This document shows positions 15,720 through 24,829 of a stretch of 46,622 bases of DNA, one piece after another. The DNA is from Verrucomicrobiota bacterium (GTDB taxonomy: Bacteria; Verrucomicrobiota; Verrucomicrobiia; Opitutales; Intestinicryptomonadaceae). The first letter of the stretch is position 1. Every line of letters starts with the position of its first letter. The stretch lies in the NCBI GenBank assembly GCA_023450935.1, contig JAEXGH010000011.1, forward strand, positions 1-46,622, read 5' to 3'. The notes beneath the pieces were generated by a model. That model did not search any database. It worked only from the letters and a program-made list of their open reading frames with translations, and was not told where the DNA came from. A program made the position numbers and the translations under genes.

Positions 15720-17207
15720 ATGAGCGAAAACAATAAAATTCAAGACAACAGCCACGACTTGTGGGCTGTTCGCAAGGCTAAGCTCGACGCTATGCGCGCG
15801 TCGGGCTTCGACCCGTTCAGGGCGAATTGGGACCAGACCCATACAAGCAAAACGGCGATTGAATCGTTCGACAACTCGCTTCCCGAGGGCGAAAATACCC
15901 AGCACGAAGTCTCGGTTGCGGGGCGCATTCTCTTCTACCGACTCATGGGCAAGGCGAGCTTCCTGAAAATTCTCGACCGCGACGGCATTATCCAGCTCTA
16001 CGTCTCGCGCGACGGCCTCCCAGATGGAGTCTACAATGACGACTTCAAAAAGAACATCGATGTCGGCGACATCATCGGCGCGAGGGGCAAGCTCTTCAAA
16101 ACAAAGACGGGCGAAATCACCGTGCGCGTAAGCGACTTCAAAATGCTCTGCAAAAGCATGCGCCCGCTTCCCGAAAAGTTCCACGGGCTCACCGACAGCG
16201 AGCAAATCTACCGCCAGCGTTATCTCGACCTGATTACGAATCAGGAGTCGCGCAGGCGTTTCAAAATGCGCAGCGCAATTATCCGCGAAATCCGCGAATT
16301 CCTCTGGGAGCGCGACTTCACCGAAGTTGAAACGCCCGTTTTGCACGGCGTTGCGGGCGGGGCGGCGGCGCGTCCGTTTACCACGCACTTCAACGCGCTA
16401 GACTGCCAGTTCTATCTGCGCATAGCCCTCGAGCTTTACCTCAAGAGAATGCTCATCGGCGGGTTCGACAGGGTTTTCGAAATGGGCAGGGTTTTCCGCA
16501 ACGAAGGCCTCGACCGCAAGCACAACCCCGAGTTCACAATGCTTGAAGTATATCAGGCGTATTCAAGCCACGAGGGAATGATGGAGCTTGTGCGCTCGCT
16601 GATTACGCGCCTTTGCCAAAAGGTTTTGGGCACGACGTCGATTCCCCGCGCCGACGGCGGCACTATCGAACTCGGCGGCGAATGGCGCAAGGCAGACTAC
16701 CGCGACTTGGTTCGCGAAGCCTCCGGCGACAAAGACTGGTTCTCGCGCACGCGCGAGGAGAAGCTTGCAGCCTGTGAAAAACTCGGCATTCAGGTAGACC
16801 CCAATTTGGAGGATTACGAGGTTACCGAAAACGTCTACGGCAAGCTTGTGGAGCCGAGTCTTATTCAGCCCACGTTTGTAATGCACATTCCCAAGGAGCT
16901 TTGCCCGCTTGCAAAACTCAACAGGGAAGACCCGACCGTTTTGGACGTGTTCGAACTGTGCATCAACGGGCAGGAAATTGCCCCCGCGTATTCGGAACAG
17001 AACGACCCGTTCATTCAGCGCGAAATGTTCGAGGCGCAAGTCGGCGAGGAAAAACAGAATCTCGACGAAGACTTTCTTGTCGCCATGGAACACGGTATGC
17101 CGCCAGCAGGCGGCATGGGCATCGGCATAGACCGCCTCGTAATTCTGCTTACGAGCGCGGCGAACATACGCGATACTATTTTGTTCCCGTCGTTGCGTCC
17201 CGAATAA
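15720..17207 (+). CDS. lysS: Lysyl-tRNA synthetase, class II
   Basis: A 495-residue enzyme that charges tRNA-Lys. It has an N-terminal OB-fold anticodon-binding domain (VAGRILFYRLMGKASFLKI), then the class II motifs: motif 1 with the EVETPVL region, motif 2 FRNEGLDRKHNPEFTMLEVY, and motif 3 GMGIGIDRLVILLT. The length is normal for bacterial LysS. The start at 15720 (MSENNKIQ) was chosen over the in-frame ATG at 15675. The stop is 13 bases before lolC, so the three genes may be co-transcribed. Confidence 0.97.
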   Translation: MSENNKIQDNSHDLWAVRKAKLDAMRASGFDPFRANWDQTHTSKTAIESFDNSLPEGENTQHEVSVAGRILFYRLMGKASFLKILDRDGIIQLYVSRDGLPDGVYNDDFKKNIDVGDIIGARGKLFKTKTGEITVRVSDFKMLCKSMRPLPEKFHGLTDSEQIYRQRYLDLITNQESRRRFKMRSAIIREIREFLWERDFTEVETPVLHGVAGGAAARPFTTHFNALDCQFYLRIALELYLKRMLIGGFDRVFEMGRVFRNEGLDRKHNPEFTMLEVYQAYSSHEGMMELVRSLITRLCQKVLGTTSIPRADGGTIELGGEWRKADYRDLVREASGDKDWFSRTREEKLAACEKLGIQVDPNLEDYEVTENVYGKLVEPSLIQPTFVMHIPKELCPLAKLNREDPTVLDVFELCINGQEIAPAYSEQNDPFIQREMFEAQVGEEKQNLDEDFLVAMEHGMPPAGGMGIGIDRLVILLTSAANIRDTILFPSLRPE

Positions 17208-17220
17208 CGGAGCGGTAGCT

Positions 17221-18447
17221 ATGCCGTGGTGGTTTTACATCGCATTGAAGCAGCTTTTCCCGGCGGGGAAGGTTGTTTCATTTTTTGCGGCGGTGTCGGT
17301 GTTGGGCGTTGCGCTCGGCATTTTGGGGCTTTTCGGAACGCAGAGCGTGATGAACGGTTTCCATTCCCAGATAGCTGCAAAGTTGCGCGCAACCTCAGGC
17401 GACATAATAATACGCAACTACGGACGCCCCATTATGGACGCCCGAAAACTCCGCGTTAAACTTGAAAAAAATCCGCAGGTCGCCGCGGTTGAGGAGGCGG
17501 CCAACGGACCCGTAATGATGCTTGCGGGCAAAGTTCCCGTATTCCCCATGTTGCGCAGCTACGATACCGTGCGCAACGAGTCGGCGTTGCCCATTCGCGA
17601 AAACGGCTTTGTCAAGTTCGGCAATATCGACGAGCTCGACGACGACTCAATCATTCTGGGGCAGCGTCTGGCGGCGGCAAACGGAATCGGCGTGGGCGAC
17701 TTTGTGGAAATCTATTCTCCCACAATGCTCGACAAAATCAAGAAAGACGAAGTTCCCATGCCCGCCTCCCTGCGCGTTGTGGGGCTGCTGAATACCGACT
17801 ATTCCGAGGTCGATTCCACGGTTGCGCTTGTTTCTCTGCGGAGAATGTCGGATTTGTATTCGCTCGGCGGCGGAGTTCATTCAATAATTTTGCGCCTTAA
17901 GCTGGGTGTGGATTGCGAAGATTTCGCGCGGCAGCTGCGCCGCTCGGGCGACGTGCCGTATAGAATTTCAACTTGGCTGTCGGCGAACGAGGCGTTTTTG
18001 CGCGTTATAAAAATGGAGAAAGTGATGATGTCTCTGATAATTTTCCTGATAATAATTGTGGCGTCGTTTTCAATCTGCATTTCGCTTTACACTTCGGTTC
18101 TCAAGAAAACGCGCGAGATAGGGCTTTCGGGCGCGATGGGCGCGCGGCCGTATCAGATCGCGCTGACGTATTGTTTGCAGGGGCTGATAATAGGCGTGCT
18201 GGGCTCGGTTGCGGGAATTGCGCTTACGGTGCTTGTGCTGCATTTCAGAGAGCCGCTTGTGGAGCTTATGGTGGGCAGGGAGTCGCTTGTGGAGTTCTAC
18301 CACTTCGCGCATTTGCCCGTTAAATACGAATTGTCCGACGCGCTTTCGGCGTGCGTTTTCGCCGTGGTTTTGTGCACGCTTGCGGGCGTGTTTCCGGCAA
18401 TCAGGGCGGCGCGTCTTAAAATTTCGGAGGCAATGAGAAATGAGTAG
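17221..18447 (+). CDS. LolC/LolE-type lipoprotein-releasing ABC permease
   Basis: A 408-residue inner-membrane protein with the MacB/LolC topology: one N-terminal membrane helix (SFFAAVSVLGVALGILGLF), a large periplasmic domain of about 215 residues, then three C-terminal helices. The coupling region KTREIGLSGAMGARPYQIAL is visible between the second and third helices. The family extracts lipoproteins from the inner membrane for transfer to LolA. The ATPase gene follows and overlaps by 8 bases. Only one permease gene is present, so it may act as a homodimer. Confidence 0.9.
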   Translation: MPWWFYIALKQLFPAGKVVSFFAAVSVLGVALGILGLFGTQSVMNGFHSQIAAKLRATSGDIIIRNYGRPIMDARKLRVKLEKNPQVAAVEEAANGPVMMLAGKVPVFPMLRSYDTVRNESALPIRENGFVKFGNIDELDDDSIILGQRLAAANGIGVGDFVEIYSPTMLDKIKKDEVPMPASLRVVGLLNTDYSEVDSTVALVSLRRMSDLYSLGGGVHSIILRLKLGVDCEDFARQLRRSGDVPYRISTWLSANEAFLRVIKMEKVMMSLIIFLIIIVASFSICISLYTSVLKKTREIGLSGAMGARPYQIALTYCLQGLIIGVLGSVAGIALTVLVLHFREPLVELMVGRESLVEFYHFAHLPVKYELSDALSACVFAVVLCTLAGVFPAIRAARLKISEAMRNE

Positions 18448-19126
18448 CGCGGTGCTTGAAGCGTCGGATATTGCAAAGGTGTTCGAAGCTCCCGACGGCA
18501 GTTCCATCGAAGTGCTCAGGGGCGTTTCGCTCGCAATAGGCGCGGGCGAAAGCGTTTCGTTGCGCGGCGAAAGCGGTGCGGGCAAAACAACGTTTATGAA
18601 CATTCTTTCGGGGCTTGAAACGCCAACGCGCGGTTCGGTATTTTGGCGCGGCGGGCGCGTTGACAACCTTACAAACTCGGCTCAGACCAAGTTGCGCGCG
18701 GGTTTTATCGGATTCGTCTTCCAGAACTACTGTCTTATGCCCGAGCTTACCGCGCTTGAGAACGTCGAACTTGCCGCGCGCATTTCGGGCGGCTACAATT
18801 CGGCGACGGCGCGGCGCGCGAAGGATTTGCTTGAAAAGGTGGGGCTTGGCGGACGCGCGAAGTATTTGCCAAGCAAACTTTCGGGCGGAGAACGCCAGAG
18901 GGTGGCCATTGCGCGCGCCGTGCTCAACTGCCCAAAAGTTCTGCTCGCCGACGAGCCCACGGGAAATTTGGACGAAGACACGGCAAGGTCGGTTATGGGT
19001 ATGCTGCTTTCGCTCTGCCGCGAGAACGCCGCCGCGCTTCTTTTGATAACCCACAATCCCGATTTCGCGAAAATGACCGACCGCGAGGTAGTCCTTACAA
19101 AGGGCGGAATTTTGCAGGTTAGGTAG
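18440..19126 (+). CDS. lolD: LolD-type ABC transporter ATPase
   Basis: A 228-residue ATPase with Walker A GESGAGKTTF (near residue 43), Q-loop FVFQNYCLM, signature LSGGERQRVAIARA, Walker B VLLADEPTGNLD and switch His in LLITHNPDF. The family drives lipoprotein release. It overlaps the permease by 8 bases, which ties the two together as one transporter. Confidence 0.9.
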   Translation: MSSAVLEASDIAKVFEAPDGSSIEVLRGVSLAIGAGESVSLRGESGAGKTTFMNILSGLETPTRGSVFWRGGRVDNLTNSAQTKLRAGFIGFVFQNYCLMPELTALENVELAARISGGYNSATARRAKDLLEKVGLGGRAKYLPSKLSGGERQRVAIARAVLNCPKVLLADEPTGNLDEDTARSVMGMLLSLCRENAAALLLITHNPDFAKMTDREVVLTKGGILQVR

Positions 19127-19195
19127 TCGTTGCCTGCGGTTTGCCCGCGGACGGGGTTTCTAGTTTTTGCCCGCGCGGCGTTTTTGCGTTGTGCG

Positions 19196-19849
19196 CTATT
19201 TGGCGTAAACAGTGGGGTCGGGCACGCCCGCAAGCCTGAACGCCTCTTTGCGTTCGGTGCAAGTTCCGCAAGTGCCGCAGTGGATTTCGCCGCCTTTGTA
19301 GCACGACCACGTCTGCGAGAAATCCACGCCCAGTTCCGCCCCCAGAGCCACAATGTCGGCTTTCGACATATCCACAAACGGACGCAGGAGTTTTACGGGC
19401 TCATAGTGGCACAGCGCGAGAACGCCGTCGAGCGCGTCGGCGAATTCGTCGCGGCAGTCGGGGTAAATGGCGTGGTCGCCAGAGTGCGCCGCGTAGGCTA
19501 CGTCGTTAGCCCCAAGCGCGATTGCCCGCGCGGCGGCTATTGAAATCATAATCATGTTGCGGTTGGGAACGACCGTTGATTTCATGTTCGAGTCGTCGTA
19601 GTTGCCGTCGGGCACTTCCTCGGAGGCGTTGGTGAGCGAGTTTTTACCGAAAAGCCGCGTAATCGGACGCAGGTCGGCAATGTCGAACGGAACGCCGAGT
19701 TTTTCGCAATTTTTGCGCGCAAATTCCAGTTCCTTTTTGTGTTTCTGCCCGTAGTCGAAAAGCAGCGCGGCGTCGGCTTTGCCTTCGCGCCTTAGCAAAT
19801 GCAACAAAACGGTGGAATCAAGTCCGCCCGAATAGACTATTACTGCCAT
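19196..19849 (-). CDS. queC: 7-cyano-7-deazaguanine (preQ0) synthase
   Basis: A 217-residue protein of standard QueC length. It has the PP-loop ATP pyrophosphatase motif YSGGLDSTVLL at residues 6-16, then VVPNRNMIMISIA and the C-terminal zinc-binding cluster CYKGGEIHCGTCGTC followed by ERKEAF. QueC converts 7-carboxy-7-deazaguanine to preQ0 in queuosine synthesis. ATG 19849 was chosen because the SGG motif sits close to the N-terminus in this family. A queD-like gene lies 19 kb away at the left window edge; the other que genes are not adjacent. Confidence 0.95.
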   Translation of the reverse strand: MAVIVYSGGLDSTVLLHLLRREGKADAALLFDYGQKHKKELEFARKNCEKLGVPFDIADLRPITRLFGKNSLTNASEEVPDGNYDDSNMKSTVVPNRNMIMISIAAARAIALGANDVAYAAHSGDHAIYPDCRDEFADALDGVLALCHYEPVKLLRPFVDMSKADIVALGAELGVDFSQTWSCYKGGEIHCGTCGTCTERKEAFRLAGVPDPTVYAK

Positions 19850-19932
19850 AGCGCGAGTATTTCGCATTTTTTTGTTGATGTTGCAACAATTTTTTCGGAA
19901 ACTGGAAACGAAAGAAAACGTTGAATCTGTAT

Positions 19933-20952
19933 ATGTCGGTTGTTTTGATTGAGGATTGCGCTTTGTTCGGGAAGGGGGTTGCTTTCCCCGAGTCGCTTTC
20001 GCGCGCCGACGCGCGCTCTTTTGCGCGCGAGACCGCCATGGAGTGCTCCATTTTCCCGCCCGAAAAGACGCTGTTTGCTTTTGCGCGTTTGGGCGTTGTG
20101 TATGTGTGCGAAAAATCCGCCTTGCCGCCGCGGGCGCGGACGGCACGGCTTGTAATTCCCGCTTCGGCGCTGCTTGAGGCGTTCGAAGTCGGCGGTGTTT
20201 GCGCGTTTAAATACGGGGCGGGGGTTTGCGTTTTCGACTTCGGAGAAACAAAGAAGGCGGCGTCGGCTTGCGGCGAAAACGCGCTTGAAAACGCGATGGA
20301 ACTTGCGGGGATAGACGCCCAAGCGCGTGCGTCAGCGGCAGTGTTCGCGGTGGAGTCGGTGGCGGAGCGCGCGGGAAAAATCGAAATAAAGCTCGAAAAG
20401 ACGCTGCCCGACGGCACTGTGGAGCATCTGTCGGCGCGCAAAAACGTTTCCTTCTTTGCCGATGCCGAATTGCGACCGCCCGCCGACATTGCGGCCTTAA
20501 AGCGCGCCGCGCGGGTTCGGACGGCGGTCAAGGCCGGTTGCGCGGCTTTTGCGCTCGCGCTTGTCTGGCTTGTCTGCGCAACTGTGAACGAGGCTGTTGT
20601 ATCGCGCGATATTGGGGAAAAAACGCGCGTGCTGGCGGAACTAGAGCCTGTGGCCAAGCGGATAGAAGCGGCGAATGCAGACGCGCTGAAACTTCTCGAC
20701 GTGCTTGCGGGGCGCATTGAGCCCGTCGCCGCGCTCGCGCAGGTTAACGCGCTGCGCCCCGACGGCGTTTTGTTTGCTCGGGCGAAGTTTTCGGGATCGG
20801 GCGAAATTTACGTCTCGGGCGAAGCCGATTCAATAGCGAAGGTCAAGGAGTTCGCCGACGCGCTTGCAAAAAACTTTTCCGTGGAACTCACAACCGATAC
20901 CGCGCGCGGCAAAACGCGTTTTTCGGTAAAATTGTCGAAATATGCAAAGTAG
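19933..20952 (+). CDS. PilN/GspL-like assembly protein of a type IV pilus or type II secretion system
   Basis: A protein of about 339 residues. It has an N-terminal part of about 200 residues that resembles the actin-like cytoplasmic part of PilM/GspL only loosely, one membrane helix (VKAGCAAFALALVWLVCATV), a coiled-coil-like stretch and a small periplasmic ferredoxin-like domain (LRPDGVLFARAKFSGSGEIY). This is the PilN/GspL layout. The next gene has the PilO/GspM layout and overlaps by 11 bases. The call rests on architecture and pairing, not on a diagnostic motif. ATG 19933 was chosen over TTG 19921. Confidence 0.6.
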   Translation: MSVVLIEDCALFGKGVAFPESLSRADARSFARETAMECSIFPPEKTLFAFARLGVVYVCEKSALPPRARTARLVIPASALLEAFEVGGVCAFKYGAGVCVFDFGETKKAASACGENALENAMELAGIDAQARASAAVFAVESVAERAGKIEIKLEKTLPDGTVEHLSARKNVSFFADAELRPPADIAALKRAARVRTAVKAGCAAFALALVWLVCATVNEAVVSRDIGEKTRVLAELEPVAKRIEAANADALKLLDVLAGRIEPVAALAQVNALRPDGVLFARAKFSGSGEIYVSGEADSIAKVKEFADALAKNFSVELTTDTARGKTRFSVKLSKYAK

Positions 20953-21454
20953 AATATCATTCCGTTTTTCGAAGCGCGAGCGGTTTATGCTTGCGGGGGT
21001 TGTCGGGTGCGCGTTGGCGGTCTGGGCTTCGGCGGTTTTGTCGGCGCGCGCGCGGCAGGACGCAGAGCTTGCGCAGCTTCAAAAGCGCGAGGATGTGGCG
21101 CGGGCTACGATAGCTCTCAAACCAGCCGTTGAAGCCAGAATTAAGGCGGCGCGAGAGCGCGTGGACATGTCGAAGACGCTTTCGGCCGACGAGCTGCAGA
21201 TTGAAATAGAAAGCGCGGCCAAGGCTTCGGGTTTGGAATACTCGCTCTCAAGCGCGGTTCGCGCAAAGTCGGGAGGATTTTCGGTCAACAGACTCACGCT
21301 TTCGACGTCGCCGCAAAACTTGGCGGACATCGTGAAATTCGAAAACCTCGTCGCAAAGCTCGCCCCGTATGCGACTATCGAAGAAGTGTCCTTTTCCGGC
21401 GATTCGCGCACGGGGAAGGTTTCGGCGCGCTACGCGATTTCCTCGTTCGAATAG
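20942..21454 (+). CDS. PilO/GspM-like assembly protein
   Basis: A 170-residue bitopic protein with a cytoplasmic basic start, a membrane helix (MLAGVVGCALAVWASAVL), a coiled coil (about 40-80) and a periplasmic alpha/beta domain. That domain includes DIVKFENLVAKLAPYATIEE and VSARYAISSF, which is typical of PilO/GspM. It overlaps the upstream partner by 11 bases. Together they would form an inner-membrane alignment complex of a pilus or secretion machine. No other parts of such a machine are in the window. Confidence 0.6.
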   Translation: MQSRISFRFSKRERFMLAGVVGCALAVWASAVLSARARQDAELAQLQKREDVARATIALKPAVEARIKAARERVDMSKTLSADELQIEIESAAKASGLEYSLSSAVRAKSGGFSVNRLTLSTSPQNLADIVKFENLVAKLAPYATIEEVSFSGDSRTGKVSARYAISSFE

Positions 21455-21506
21455 CCTTCCCGCCGTCGGAGCGCGTTTCGCTGTTGCCCAGCGGCTCTGT
21501 GCGCCG

Positions 21507-21536
21507 AAAAAAACGGCGCGGATTTCAGCCCGCGCC
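21507..21536 (-). terminator. Terminator of nadA
   Basis: Stem GGCGCGG (21515-21521) with CCGCGCC (21530-21536), 8-base loop. On the minus strand it is followed by C/G and a run of seven T (21513-21507). It lies 24 bases after the nadA stop. Confidence 0.8.
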
Positions 21537-21560
21537 TGAATTTAGCCGTTTTGTTTGCGG

Positions 21561-22547
21561 CTATTTTTTGCAACCTATTTTCGCCGACATCTCGAGCATT
21601 TTTTCAATGGGTGCAGCAGCTTTTTTGATTGTCTGCTCCGAAAGCTCGATTTTCGGTTCGAGGTTTTCAAGGCACGCCAGAAGCTTCTCGGGCGTGTTCA
21701 TAAGCATGTTTTTGCAGTGCTGCGAGGGTCTGCCCGACGCGGTTGCGGCTATAAAAGTTTTGTCGGGAATTTCCCTGCGCAGGCGGTGAACCATTTCAAC
21801 GACAGTCGCCACAATAAATTTTTCCGACGGATTTTGCCTGCAGAAAGCTATCATTTTTTCCGTGCTGCAAACGCAGTCGGCGACATCGCGGACATCTTTG
21901 GGACACTCGGGGTGGGCAATCAGCGGGGTATCGGGGAACGCGCGTTTGAGCGCCTTCAGCTCCTCCGCCTTGTATTGCGTATGCGCCCAGCAATACCCGT
22001 GCCAGAGAATCATATCCCGACCCGTCTGTTCAATCACCCAAGAACCGAGGTTTTGGTCGGGACAGAAAATGATTTTTTGTTCGGGCGGAATCTGCTTTAC
22101 AATCTCGAGGGCGTTTCCGCTCGTGCAGATAATGTCGCTTAGCTCTTTGACTTTCGCGCTGCAGTTTATGTAGGAAATTACGAGGGCGTCGGGGTGCCGC
22201 TTTTTGAAAATTGCAAGCTCAATGGGGTCGCAAAGTTCCTCAAGCGTGCAGCCGGCAGCGCGGTCTGGAAGCACAACCGTCTTCGAGGGATTGAGTATTT
22301 TCGCGGTTTCCGCCATAAAATCGACCCCCGCAAAGGCTATTACGTCGGCGTCCGTCTGTTTTGCCTGACGCGACAACCCAAGGCTGTCGCCGACATAATC
22401 GGCAACCTCCTGTATTTCCCTGCACACGTAGTTGTGCGCCAAAATTACCGCGTTTCTGCGCTTTTTGGCTTCGAGAATCTTCTTTTGGATTTCGCTCAAC
22501 TCTCGCTTTGGCGAGAGGTTTAACGGGGGAAATACTATTGCCTGCAT
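21561..22547 (-). CDS. nadA: Quinolinate synthase A
   Basis: A 328-residue [4Fe-4S] enzyme that condenses iminoaspartate with dihydroxyacetone phosphate in NAD synthesis. The family blocks are all present: ILAHNYVCREIQEVADYVGD, the AGCTLEELC cluster Cys, HPECPKDVRDVAD with the second cluster Cys, and SQHCKNMLMN with the third. The length is that of the compact bacterial type. No nadB or nadC is adjacent. A TTGACA (22596-22591, minus strand) lies 44 bases upstream and may be its -35 box. Confidence 0.96.
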   Translation of the reverse strand: MQAIVFPPLNLSPKRELSEIQKKILEAKKRRNAVILAHNYVCREIQEVADYVGDSLGLSRQAKQTDADVIAFAGVDFMAETAKILNPSKTVVLPDRAAGCTLEELCDPIELAIFKKRHPDALVISYINCSAKVKELSDIICTSGNALEIVKQIPPEQKIIFCPDQNLGSWVIEQTGRDMILWHGYCWAHTQYKAEELKALKRAFPDTPLIAHPECPKDVRDVADCVCSTEKMIAFCRQNPSEKFIVATVVEMVHRLRREIPDKTFIAATASGRPSQHCKNMLMNTPEKLLACLENLEPKIELSEQTIKKAAAPIEKMLEMSAKIGCKK

Positions 22548-22680
22548 TTTTGTGATTTTTAAGTACGTATTTTTTGATTTGGCGTCGGTTTGTCAAGACA
22601 TTCGCGCGCTAAACGGTAATTATTACTATTTAGGCTTGCGTTTATAAAAAACTTGTGTTTTGTATACGCCATAATAATGT

Positions 22681-24027
22681 ATGCCGCTTATGAAGATGAC
22701 GACGACAACAAAAATACTTTTTGCGCTGTGTGCATTTGCGCTCTCGGCTGTTGCCGAAACGAAAACGGTCGGCGACTACTCCATAACGCTCAAGACGACA
22801 AGGCAGGACGCCGTTTACAAAGCGGGCGAAAAAATCGACTTTGTCCTCGATGTATCCAAGTTGGGCAAGCCTTTTGCAGGCGCGGATTTGGACGTGAAAA
22901 TTTCGAAGGACGAGGTTGCTCCGCTTGTGCGTTCGTCGAAAAAATCGGCGTCGGCAAAGGAGACTTTTTCGGGTTCGCTTGCTCAGGCGGGAGTTGTAAA
23001 ATGCCAAGTTTTTGTGAAACTGCCCGATGTTGAAAAACGCGTCGAAATGCTTGCCGGCGCGGCGGTAGAGCCGATGTCGATTTCCCCGAGCGTTCCCGAG
23101 CCCGCCGATTTCGCGCAGTTTTGGGACGCGCAGAAAAAGATTTTGGCGGATATTCCGCTTAATATGAAAGTGCAGCCGCGCCAAAACAGGCTGCCCCCCG
23201 CTCTTTCGGAAAAACTCGATTTGTTCATAGTCAAAGCCGATACGTTCGGAGGAAAGCTTGACGCATATATGCTTATGCCCAAGAACGCCGCGCCGAAATC
23301 GCTTCCCGCAATAGTTATTCCCCACGGAGCGGGCGTGCGCTACAGCAGGTTCGGCGGGGTCGCGGGCGCGGCGGAATTCGCAAAACGCGGCTTTTTGGCA
23401 ATCGATTTCAACGCGCTCGGGCTCGACAGCGACGGCACGTCCGCCGACTTGGAAGCCCACAAAAAGACCTTCAAGGGTTATCCATACAAAGACGCCAAAG
23501 ACAGACGGAAAAATATTTTCCGCACAATCTACTTGCGCGCGCTCAGGGCGTTGGACGTTGCAATGGCGCAACCGCAGTGGGACGGCAAAAACCTCGTCGT
23601 TTTCGGGACATCGCAGGGCGGCGGACAGGCGTTGGCAATGGGCGCGCTTTCCGACAAGGTGTCGCTTGTGTGCGCCTTCGTTCCCGCGCTTTGCGATATG
23701 TCGGGCTTTGTTAAAGGCCGCGTAAGCGGCTGGCCGCATTATGTCAGAGCCGACAAAAACGGCGTCTACAACAATATCGACAAAAGCTGGCTTGATTCCA
23801 TTCCGTATTTCGACGGAATGAACTTCGCCCGCCACATCGACGCCCCTTCGATAATTACAATAGACCTCTCCGACGACGTTTGCCAGCCTACAACGGGCTT
23901 TGCGATGTATTCGAATCTCAAAGGACAAAAGACCCTGATAGTCAATCCCGAGGCGCGCCACGGCGTTCCGCGCGAATGCTATCTCAAAGTTGCCGACATG
24001 GTAGAGCGGCGCGTTTCGGAAAAATGA
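22681..24027 (+). CDS. Secreted acetyl-xylan esterase / cephalosporin-C deacetylase family (CE7-like)
   Basis: A 448-residue protein with a signal peptide (ILFALCAFALSAVA) and an N-terminal immunoglobulin-like domain of about 120 residues. The alpha/beta hydrolase of the AXE1 type follows: PAIVIPHGAG, the nucleophile elbow FGTSQGGGQAL, the acid in IDLSDDVCQP and His in NPEARHGVP. The family removes acetyl groups from plant polysaccharides such as xylan, and export fits that role. The start may also be the internal ATG at 22690. It is divergent from nadA. Confidence 0.85.
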   Translation: MPLMKMTTTTKILFALCAFALSAVAETKTVGDYSITLKTTRQDAVYKAGEKIDFVLDVSKLGKPFAGADLDVKISKDEVAPLVRSSKKSASAKETFSGSLAQAGVVKCQVFVKLPDVEKRVEMLAGAAVEPMSISPSVPEPADFAQFWDAQKKILADIPLNMKVQPRQNRLPPALSEKLDLFIVKADTFGGKLDAYMLMPKNAAPKSLPAIVIPHGAGVRYSRFGGVAGAAEFAKRGFLAIDFNALGLDSDGTSADLEAHKKTFKGYPYKDAKDRRKNIFRTIYLRALRALDVAMAQPQWDGKNLVVFGTSQGGGQALAMGALSDKVSLVCAFVPALCDMSGFVKGRVSGWPHYVRADKNGVYNNIDKSWLDSIPYFDGMNFARHIDAPSIITIDLSDDVCQPTTGFAMYSNLKGQKTLIVNPEARHGVPRECYLKVADMVERRVSEK

Positions 24028-24030
24028 ATT

Positions 24031-24050
24031 TACGCGCGCGCACGCGCGCA
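24031..24050. repeat. Alternating purine-pyrimidine GC tract
   Basis: Between esterase and rubrerythrin the sequence is ACGCGCGCGCACGCGCGC, an almost perfect alternating GC/AC run and also a palindrome able to form a hairpin. It could be a Z-DNA-prone tract or a weak terminator; no T-run follows. Confidence 0.4.
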
Positions 24051-24082
24051 ACAACCCTAACTGAATAAACAAAGGAAACAAA

Positions 24083-24631
24083 ATGGCAAAAGTAATATGC
24101 AGCGTATGCGGATATGTAATGGATTCGGAAAATCTTCCCGAAGTGTGCCCCCAGTGCAAAGCTCCGAAATCGAAGTTCGTAACAGTCGAAGACACCAAGA
24201 AAGTGGTCTGGGCCGACGAACACAGAATCGGTGTTGCAAAGGGTCTTGACGCCGAAGTCGTGCAGGGCTTGCGCGAAAACTTTACGGGCGAGTGCATGGA
24301 GGTAGGAATGTATTTGGCGATGAGCCGCCAAGCCGACCGCGAAGGGTATCCCGAAGTGGCCGAGGCATACAAGCGCATTGCGTTTGAGGAGGCCGAACAT
24401 GCCTCGAAATTTGCGGAACTTCTCGGCGAATGCGTAGACGCCGATACCAAGAAAAACCTCTCCGTGCGCGTAGATGCCGAGGCGGGCGCAACCGCCGGCA
24501 AACTGGCTCTGGCAAAGCGCGCCAAGGAACTGGGCTACGACGCCATTCACGACACCGTCCACGAAATGTGCAAGGACGAAGCCCGACACGGTTCGGCGTT
24601 CTTGGGCTTGCTTAACCGCTATTTCAAATAG
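24083..24631 (+). CDS. Rubrerythrin with N-terminal rubredoxin-like domain
   Basis: A 182-residue peroxide-scavenging protein with the rubredoxin-like domain first (CSVCGY and CPQCKAPKSKF, residues 6-26). The ferritin-like di-iron domain follows, with two E-x-x-H pairs (EEAEHASKF and KDEARHGSAF). Classical rubrerythrins have the opposite order, so this is the reverse type found in anaerobes, where it reduces hydrogen peroxide with NADH-derived electrons. A good AAAGGA site precedes the ATG. Its last 13 codons belong to a segment duplicated at 26,498. Confidence 0.93.
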   Translation: MAKVICSVCGYVMDSENLPEVCPQCKAPKSKFVTVEDTKKVVWADEHRIGVAKGLDAEVVQGLRENFTGECMEVGMYLAMSRQADREGYPEVAEAYKRIAFEEAEHASKFAELLGECVDADTKKNLSVRVDAEAGATAGKLALAKRAKELGYDAIHDTVHEMCKDEARHGSAFLGLLNRYFK

Positions 24632-24723
24632 TCGGGCCTGCCGCCTCGGCGGATTTTGACCGCACAAAAAACGGGTCGAAGCAATTTCGACCCGTTTCGC
24701 GTTTCGGTTTTGCGCTACTTTTT
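24591..24723. repeat. 133-bp direct repeat, copy 1 (rubrerythrin end plus terminator)
   Basis: This covers the last codons of rubrerythrin, a gap, a terminator hairpin and CTACTTTTT. It is about 93 percent identical to 26498-26631. The two copies flank the glycoside hydrolase gene. Confidence 0.9.
24669..24697. terminator. Terminator hairpin in repeat copy 1
   Basis: AAACGGGTCGAA (24669-24680) pairs perfectly over 12 bases with TTCGACCCGTTT (24686-24697) around the loop GCAAT. The T-rich flank is on the minus strand, as if built for a convergent gene; for rubrerythrin (+) the following TTTCGCGTTT is weaker. Confidence 0.75.
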
Positions 24724-24829
24724 AATGTTGCAATGGCGAAGGTTCTCGGTAGTTTGTTCGGGAAGAGAATGCGGTTTCCATTCGGGCGGATTTGCGCCCG
24801 ATTTCGTAAAAACAACACATATATACATA

